This document shows positions 59,189 through 64,000 of a stretch of 64,000 bases of DNA, one piece after another; within the stretch, counting starts at the first letter, position 1, and the number at the start of each line of letters is the position of its first letter. The notes under the pieces are model-generated. The model did no database searches. It was given only the letters and a program-made list of their open reading frames with translations, and had not been told where the DNA came from. The stretch spans positions 1,364,001-1,428,000 of the forward strand of contig NC_015948.1 in assembly GCF_000223905.1 (NCBI RefSeq), given 5' to 3'. Source of the stretch: Haloarcula hispanica ATCC 33960. Its GTDB lineage: Archaea > Halobacteriota > Halobacteria > Halobacteriales > Haloarculaceae. The position numbers and the translations under genes were made by a program.

Positions 59189-61435
59189 ATGACTGATATC
59201 GCTGGGACGATGCGTATTCTCCACGTCGACGACGAGCCGGGATTCGCCGACATGACGGCGACGTTTCTCGAACGCGAGGACGACCGGCTGGACGTGCAGG
59301 CCGCGACGAGCGTCGCGGCGGGACTGGAAATCCTGACCGACACCGACATCGACTGCGTCGTCTCCGACTACGACATGCCTGACCGGAACGGGATCCAGTT
59401 CCTCGAAACCGTTCGCGAGGAGTACGGTTCGCTCCCCTTCATTCTCTACACCGGCAAAGGCTCGGAGGAGATCGCCAGCGATGCGATTTCGGCCGGTGTC
59501 ACCGACTATCTACAGAAACAAAGCGGCACCGACCAGTACGCGGTGCTCGCGAACAGAATCACGAACGCTGTGGAGTCACAGCGCGTCAAACGCGAGCGCA
59601 ACCGCCAACTCGACGCCATCGAGACCGCACAGGAAGGAATCAGCATTCTCGACGAAGACGGGACGTTCATTTTCGTCAACGAAGCCTACGCCGACCTCTA
59701 CGGCTACGAACCGGACGAGATGGTCGGTGAGCACTGGGAGCTACTGTATCAGGCGGAGGACATCCCGCGAATCTACGACGAGATCGTCCCGACTGTCGAT
59801 GAAACTGGGTACTGGAGTGGGACGACGACCGGGCTCCGTGCCGACGGGAGCACGTTCACGGAAGACCACGTACTCGCGCGGACCGACCGCGGTGAACTGG
59901 TCTGTACTGTCCGGGATATCTCCGACCAGCGAGACGGCGAAGAGGAACTTTCCCGGATCAAACGTGCCATGGACGAGGCACCGGTCGGGATCACGATTAC
60001 CAGCCCCGAACAAGATGATAACCCGATCACCTACGCCAACAGGCAGTTTCTGGAACTGACCGGCTACACGGAGTCGGAGGTGTATGGCCGTAACTGCCGG
60101 TTCCTGCAGGGTGAGGAGACCGAGTCAGAGCCAGTCGACGCGATGCGAGCGGCCATCGACGCGGACGAACCCGTGTCGGTCGAACTCCGGAACTACCGGA
60201 AGGACGGAACGATGTTCTGGAATCAGGTGACTATCGCCCCAGTCCGCGACGACGACGGAACAGTCGTCAACTACGTCGGGTTCCAGCAGGACATTACTGA
60301 ACGGAAGGAACACGAACACCGCCTCAGAGCTCTCAGTGAGTCTGTACAGAACCTCCTTCAGGCAGACACACGCGAGGAAGTCGCCGAGATCGGCGTCGAC
60401 ACGGCGTGCACTGTGCTCGGGCTCGAAGCGAACACGATCCACCTCTACGACGAGGGCGACCGGACCCTCGAACCGGTCGCCGCGTCCGACGCGATATACG
60501 ACCTGCTAGACGATTTGCCGACCTTCACGCCCGGAGGCAGCATCGCGTGGCGTGTCTACGAGTCCGGCGACGCGCTCGCCGTCGATGACGTCCATGCCGA
60601 CCCCGACATCTACAACCCGGACACGCCGATCAAGAGCGAGCTATATCTCCCGCTCGGCGAGCACGGAATCCTGCTGGCCGGTTCGGAGACGGCCGCGGCG
60701 TTCGACCAGCGGGACGTCGTCCTCGGTGAGATCCTGGCCGGACACGTCACCAGCGCGCTCAAGCAGGTCGAAGGGACCGAACAGTTGCGCGACCACCAGC
60801 AGGAACTCGAACAGCACAACGACCGGCTCGAAGCGTTTACCAGCGTCGTCTCCCACGACCTGCGGAATCCGCTGACCGTCGCCGAGGGACGACTGGAACT
60901 AGCACGCGAGGAGTGCGAGAGCGAGCATCTGGCCGCTGTCGAGCGGGCACACGAGCGGATGGACACGCTGATAACGGACCTGCTCACGCTGGCACAGGAC
61001 GGGGAGACGGTGACCGACCGCGAACCGGTCGCGCTCGCATCGCTCGTGGAAGATTGCTGGACGAACGTCGAGACAGCCGATGCCACGCTCGTCACCGACA
61101 TCGACCGGACCGTCCTGGCAAACGAGAGCCGTCTGAAACAGCTATTCGAGAACCTCGTTCGGAACGCGGTCGAGCACGCCGGGGCGGACGTAACCGTGAC
61201 GGTCGGGGCGGTAGACGACGGGTTCTACGTCGCGGATGACGGCCCCGGCATCCCCGAAGCCGACCGCGACACCGTGTTCGAAGTCGGCTACTCGACGAGC
61301 ACGGAGGGGACCGGGTTCGGGCTCAGTATCGCCCGGAAGGTCGCGGAGGCCCACGGCTGGGAAATCAACGTTCGCGATAGCGCGGACGGTGGTGCACGCT
61401 TCGAGGTTACCGGCGTCTCGTTTGACGAGGTGTAG
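59189..61435 (+). CDS. hybrid sensor histidine kinase: receiver-PAS-LOV-GAF-HisKA-HATPase
   Basis: A 748-residue soluble kinase. The receiver (8-125) is intact: acidic pair in LHVDDEP, phosphoacceptor Asp60 (VVSDYDMPD). PAS covers about 140-250. The second PAS (about 255-373) is a LOV domain with GRNCRFLQG; Cys303, Asn335, Asn345 and Gln366 fall at exactly the offsets (+32, +42, +63) of the flavin-contacting residues of plant LOV2. GAF covers about 385-525. HisKA has His556 (VVSHDLRNPL). HATPase is intact with Asn655 and Asn659, DDGPGIP and GTGFGLSIA. It is a likely blue-light or redox-sensing kinase. A second start at residue 8 is possible. Confidence 0.88.
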   Translation: MTDIAGTMRILHVDDEPGFADMTATFLEREDDRLDVQAATSVAAGLEILTDTDIDCVVSDYDMPDRNGIQFLETVREEYGSLPFILYTGKGSEEIASDAISAGVTDYLQKQSGTDQYAVLANRITNAVESQRVKRERNRQLDAIETAQEGISILDEDGTFIFVNEAYADLYGYEPDEMVGEHWELLYQAEDIPRIYDEIVPTVDETGYWSGTTTGLRADGSTFTEDHVLARTDRGELVCTVRDISDQRDGEEELSRIKRAMDEAPVGITITSPEQDDNPITYANRQFLELTGYTESEVYGRNCRFLQGEETESEPVDAMRAAIDADEPVSVELRNYRKDGTMFWNQVTIAPVRDDDGTVVNYVGFQQDITERKEHEHRLRALSESVQNLLQADTREEVAEIGVDTACTVLGLEANTIHLYDEGDRTLEPVAASDAIYDLLDDLPTFTPGGSIAWRVYESGDALAVDDVHADPDIYNPDTPIKSELYLPLGEHGILLAGSETAAAFDQRDVVLGEILAGHVTSALKQVEGTEQLRDHQQELEQHNDRLEAFTSVVSHDLRNPLTVAEGRLELAREECESEHLAAVERAHERMDTLITDLLTLAQDGETVTDREPVALASLVEDCWTNVETADATLVTDIDRTVLANESRLKQLFENLVRNAVEHAGADVTVTVGAVDDGFYVADDGPGIPEADRDTVFEVGYSTSTEGTGFGLSIARKVAEAHGWEINVRDSADGGARFEVTGVSFDEV

Positions 61436-61585
61436 CGACTGTCGAGGAGTCGTTTGCGGTTTTGCTGGCACTCACTGGGAGCCGGTCGTCGCCTCGCCAC
61501 TGTTCGATGGTGAGCGGACGCGATCTATCTGGAGGAGATGTCTCTGCCTCGTTTGTCTGCAAAAACGTCGGCAAGTCGTGTTCCG

Positions 61586-62020
61586 TTAGTCTTCGAGCGC
61601 GTCGGCGATGCGGTCGAGCGAGCGTCGCATGTCGTGGACTTCGTCCCGGAGCTTTCGCATCTCACGGGTGAGTTCCTCGTTGTCGTTGCCGCCCGATTCC
61701 TCGTGCTGCCCTGGCGGGCCGCCGCCCATGCCGCCGGGGCCGCCCGGACCGGGGCCGCCGGGGCCGCCGCCCATCATGCCGCCCATCATCTGCGCGAAGG
61801 GGTTGCCCCCGCCCATGCCGCCGGGGCCACCGCCACCGCCCATCATCTCTTCCATGCGCTCCTCGCGGCTCATCTCTTTGCCGTCGCCCTCGCCTTCTTC
61901 GCGCTCCTCGGCGCGCTGCTGTCGGATCTCCTCGACCCGCTCGCGGAAGGACTTCTCCTCGCCGCCGTCCTCGGTCGCGTCCGCCGATTCGTCAGCGTTT
62001 TCGGGTTCATCGTCTGCCAT
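61586..62020 (-). CDS. Gly/Met/Pro-rich low-complexity protein with charged helical ends
   Basis: A 144-residue protein in three parts. Residues 1-58 are acidic and end in a charged helix (FRERVEEIRQQRAEEREEGE). Residues 59-103 are almost only Gly, Met, Pro, with a central NPFAQMMGG. Residues 110-144 form a helix with coiled-coil character (NEELTREMRKLRDEVHDM and SLDRIADALE). No cysteines or membrane segments. I know no function. CCTTTTCAG (minus strand, 62043-62051) is a TATA-like box 27 nt upstream. Confidence 0.7.
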   Translation of the reverse strand: MADDEPENADESADATEDGGEEKSFRERVEEIRQQRAEEREEGEGDGKEMSREERMEEMMGGGGGPGGMGGGNPFAQMMGGMMGGGPGGPGPGGPGGMGGGPPGQHEESGGNDNEELTREMRKLRDEVHDMRRSLDRIADALED

Positions 62021-62245
62021 ACGCCCGGTTTTGGTTGGCCCGCTGAAAAGGGTTGCCGTCCAGAGATAGCCCGAGTAGACAGCTGGTCAGCGGGGGCGCT
62101 GGTCCGGAGAATCGCGCTGTCTTCGGGGGGTTCGTCGCCCCGGTACAGTTAGCCGAACTCATATCAGCGATGGCGCTGCAACTCGCCTGAGACCTCGGAA
62201 CAGTGAAACGGCGACTGCGGGCGCTTGACATGGATGGTGCCGGGC

Positions 62246-62548
62246 TCAGGCGAGCCGTCGGACCAGCACCGAGAGGCCGAGGCCACAGGCGAGCACCACG
62301 GCGAGGTTGAACGCCGCGTTGAACAGTGGCCGATACCTGTCAGTCACGAACGTATCAATCGCCGACGACGCGGAGAAGTAGAACTGCAGTGTCGCGATGA
62401 GCGCCACGAGCGTGAGAATAGCGAACACCGCCCACTGCGCGTAGATAGCTATCGCCGGACCAGAGTCGCCGTCTGGCTCGCCGACAGTGTCGCCGGTCTC
62501 CGCGTCGATATCCTGTGCCACTGTGTCGGTGTTGGAGGTATCACTCAT
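62246..62548 (-). CDS. small two-helix membrane protein (DUF8060-like)
   Basis: A 100-residue protein with an acidic N-terminal 35 residues and two membrane helices (about 36-58, AIYAQWAVFAILTLVALIATLQ, and 76-97). Its start overlaps the end of the upstream PGF-CTERM gene by 8 nt, so the two are translationally coupled. The family name is tentative. It may assist the surface protein encoded before it. The 225 nt between this gene and the Gly-rich protein gene hold nothing I can identify. Confidence 0.72.
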   Translation of the reverse strand: MSDTSNTDTVAQDIDAETGDTVGEPDGDSGPAIAIYAQWAVFAILTLVALIATLQFYFSASSAIDTFVTDRYRPLFNAAFNLAVVLACGLGLSVLVRRLA

Positions 62549-63581
62549 TGGTCTGTCTCCGTGCGATGAGGAGCGCGCTTGCGAGGACCGCAATCAGGCC
62601 GGCCAGCGCCGTGAAGCCGGGACCTTCTTCAGCCATCGTCTGCCGTGGTTCGTCCATCTCTCGTTCTTCGGGGCGGTCCCGTTCGAAGTCGCTGGACTGG
62701 AAGCCGACTTCCTGTCGTGTTTCGTTCTCCTGGAGGCGCTCCGTCGGATGGAGGTTCGCCGGGGAACTTTCGGTCCCGACGATGACGCCGTCGGAGAGCA
62801 GCATGCCGTCGAGCCAGTAGTTGTAGCCGTCAGGCACCGTCAGCTGGGTTCTGACGATTTCCGTCCGGCCGGGGCGAATCTGGCCGACCCGCACGGTCGA
62901 CTCGTCGGCGATGACGTTCGAGTCGGCCTGCCGCGCCCGGAGCCGGAGCGAAAGGTCATCAGACGGGTCGTTGCCGGCGTTCGTGACGTACACTGAGACG
63001 TTCAGTGTCGTCCGGTTGTCCGAGACGCCGTCGATTCGGTAGGTGATGGAATCGAGCGGGACGCCGGCGTTCTCGAACCGCTGGAAGGTCACGCTACTCC
63101 GGGCGTACGCCGGCGTGAGCGCGTCGACGTTCTGGACCGATTGCTGACCGGTCTCGACGCGGTCACCGTCCTCGTAGACGATTGTGTCGATACGATAGCC
63201 GCCTGCCCGCTCGACCGTGATGTTCGACCGCACCGATACCTCTCGTTCCCCTTCGATTGTGCCGACTGACTGCCGCGTCGTCGTCGCGACGAGGCCGGTG
63301 TCCGCGTCGATGGCCCGCGTCTCGACGGTGACGTTCTCGGCGGGACCGCCGCGGTGCGAGAGCCGGGCGTCGATAGAGAGCGTCACTGTCTGGCCGTCGA
63401 CCGACGCCGGTTCGATGGTCGTCTCGCGGAGGTCGAGATAGCTCTCGCGAACGTCGTCCTGTGGTTCGGAGAGCGCGCCGGGGACCGCTGTTGCACCGAT
63501 GAGCATGGTCAGGACGACCACGACCACGCCACCGGTCAGGAGGGTTTCACGTCGCACACGAGGATGGGCAACAGCCGCCAC
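62541..63581 (-). CDS. PGF-CTERM surface protein (DUF7490-like)
   Basis: A 346-residue exported protein. A hydrophobic signal segment (about 13-34, LLTGGVVVVVLTMLIGATAV) is followed by two beta-sandwich repeats (about 45-150 and 155-280), each with strands such as LSIDARLSHRGGPAENVTVETRA and LNVSVYVTNAGNDPSDDLSLRLRA. A charged linker follows, and the protein ends GPGFTALAGLIAVLASALLIARR, a PGF-CTERM signal for archaeosortase processing and lipid attachment. Several N-x-S/T sites may be glycosylated. It is the first gene of a two-gene unit. Confidence 0.82.
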   Translation of the reverse strand: MAAVAHPRVRRETLLTGGVVVVVLTMLIGATAVPGALSEPQDDVRESYLDLRETTIEPASVDGQTVTLSIDARLSHRGGPAENVTVETRAIDADTGLVATTTRQSVGTIEGEREVSVRSNITVERAGGYRIDTIVYEDGDRVETGQQSVQNVDALTPAYARSSVTFQRFENAGVPLDSITYRIDGVSDNRTTLNVSVYVTNAGNDPSDDLSLRLRARQADSNVIADESTVRVGQIRPGRTEIVRTQLTVPDGYNYWLDGMLLSDGVIVGTESSPANLHPTERLQENETRQEVGFQSSDFERDRPEEREMDEPRQTMAEEGPGFTALAGLIAVLASALLIARRQTNE

Positions 63582-63634
63582 TAAATGTCTTCTGCACGGA
63601 CAAGTACGGATTACAGCGACGCCAGTCTCGCGTG

Positions 63635-64000
63635 TTACCTGAACGCACCGAGACTCGACTGGAGGTTGCGGTCCGTTCCGCCGTCTGTGAGTTCGTAGCC
63701 GACGAGCTGTCGGAGGTCGACGGCGTAGACGCTGCTGTTGTTCTCAAGCACAGCGACTCGCCCCTTCGTCCCCCGGACAGTCCCCGTCGCCAGGGTTTCG
63801 GCCATCGGACGGTCCGAAAGGGACAGGTCGTACTCGAAGTCGTAGGTCGCCAGCGGGTCGTAGCGCTCACAGAGCGACGCCCACCAGTCCGTGTCGACGG
63901 ACTGGTCGAATCCCGATATCTTCGTGGGAACTCTGACCCGGTCTCCCAACTCGACGGCGATGTCGGCCTCGACCTGCCGGGCGATTCGGCCGTCGGCGAC
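63635..64000 (-). CDS. hypothetical protein, C-terminal part only
   Basis: This gene runs off the right edge of the window; about 121 C-terminal residues are visible. The visible part begins with a helix (VADGRIARQVEADIAVELGDRV), continues VRVPTKISGFDQSVDTDWWASLCERYDPLATYDFEYDLSL and ends LVGYELTDGGTDRNLQSSLGAFR. It contains several aromatic residues but no motif I recognise. It is upstream of, and in the same direction as, the PGF-CTERM gene. Confidence 0.65.
   Translation of the reverse strand, partial: VADGRIARQVEADIAVELGDRVRVPTKISGFDQSVDTDWWASLCERYDPLATYDFEYDLSLSDRPMAETLATGTVRGTKGRVAVLENNSSVYAVDLRQLVGYELTDGGTDRNLQSSLGAFR

Noticed and set aside
62021-62245. A short minus-strand frame (62007-62231) between the Gly-rich and small membrane protein genes
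   Set aside because: It overlaps the Gly-rich gene start, is Ser/Arg-rich and has no promoter or family feature.
1-64000. CRISPR array, prophage or defence island
   Set aside because: No regularly spaced repeats, integrase, capsid, restriction or nuclease cluster was found; the gene content is core metabolic and regulatory.

Overview
This window is chromosomal DNA from a halophilic archaeon (class Halobacteria), most likely Haloarcula or a close relative. The signs are a high G+C content, strongly acidic proteins, archaeal TATA boxes about 27 nt upstream of many start codons (leaderless transcripts), an archaeal tRNA, LSm and L37e genes, two Cdc48-type ATPases, archaetidylserine synthase, HalOD1 and PGF-CTERM proteins, and Tat-type lipoprotein signals. 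About 70 genes are recognised and the region is mostly ordinary core genome. No rRNA, CRISPR array, prophage or intact insertion sequence was seen.

Layout. 0.3-9.9 kb: glutamate dehydrogenase, an SRPBCC protein, a DMT exporter, a RIO-like kinase, an acyl-CoA dehydrogenase, UspA, RtcB ligase, a DoxX operon, a membrane hydrolase and archaetidylserine synthase. 9.9-17.1 kb: an alpha/beta hydrolase, the DUF7127-cdc48 pair, a TrmB-like sensor protein without a DNA-binding domain next to a degenerate sensor kinase, DUF420 and GNAT proteins. 17.1-20.1 kb: the lsm-rpl37e-purF operon and an M42 peptidase. 20.5-20.9 kb: a structured non-coding element resembling IS200/IS605 (TnpB-type) ends. 21-27 kb: a zinc metalloprotease, an HTH regulator, a phosphodiesterase, small proteins and a second Cdc48 paralogue. 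27.3-36.5 kb: a DUF4349 lipoprotein, a nitrilase, a WHy-domain surface protein, HalOD1, a PhoU-type regulator, an ATP-NAD kinase, a CinA-like protein, tRNA-Glu(CTC) and a membrane-anchored winged-helix protein. 36.8-42.2 kb: the branched-chain amino-acid type ABC operon livHMGF, facing a convergent substrate-binding gene. 42.4-44.6 kb: photolyase and superoxide dismutase. 47-57.3 kb: a menaquinone locus (menF-menD, menB, and menA-menC-menE) interrupted by a J-domain protein, a small membrane protein, a winged-helix protein and an NRDE protein. 57.4-64 kb: an acyl-CoA ligase, a LOV-domain hybrid kinase, a Gly/Met/Pro-rich protein, a PGF-CTERM protein with a small membrane partner, and a gene cut by the window end.

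How the genes work together. The men genes supply most steps from chorismate to demethylmenaquinone; menH, a thioesterase and the final methylase are not here. The liv genes make a complete importer. The phr-sod pair handles light and oxidative damage. Translational coupling is common (ATGA overlaps in livH/livM, livG/livF, menF/menD, menA/menC, lsm/rpl37e and SRPBCC/nitrilase).

The most unusual observation is the substrate-binding protein at 40841-42208. Its two sequence halves are in swapped order, as in a circular permutation. Other points worth follow-up are a LOV photoreceptor kinase whose four flavin-contact residues have canonical spacing, a sensor kinase with a pseudo-receiver and a broken ATP lid, the stand-alone TrmB effector domain beside it, the TnpB-less element at 20.5 kb, and an 82-nt dyad filling the gap between two convergent genes. 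All calls come from reading the sequence; no database search was run.
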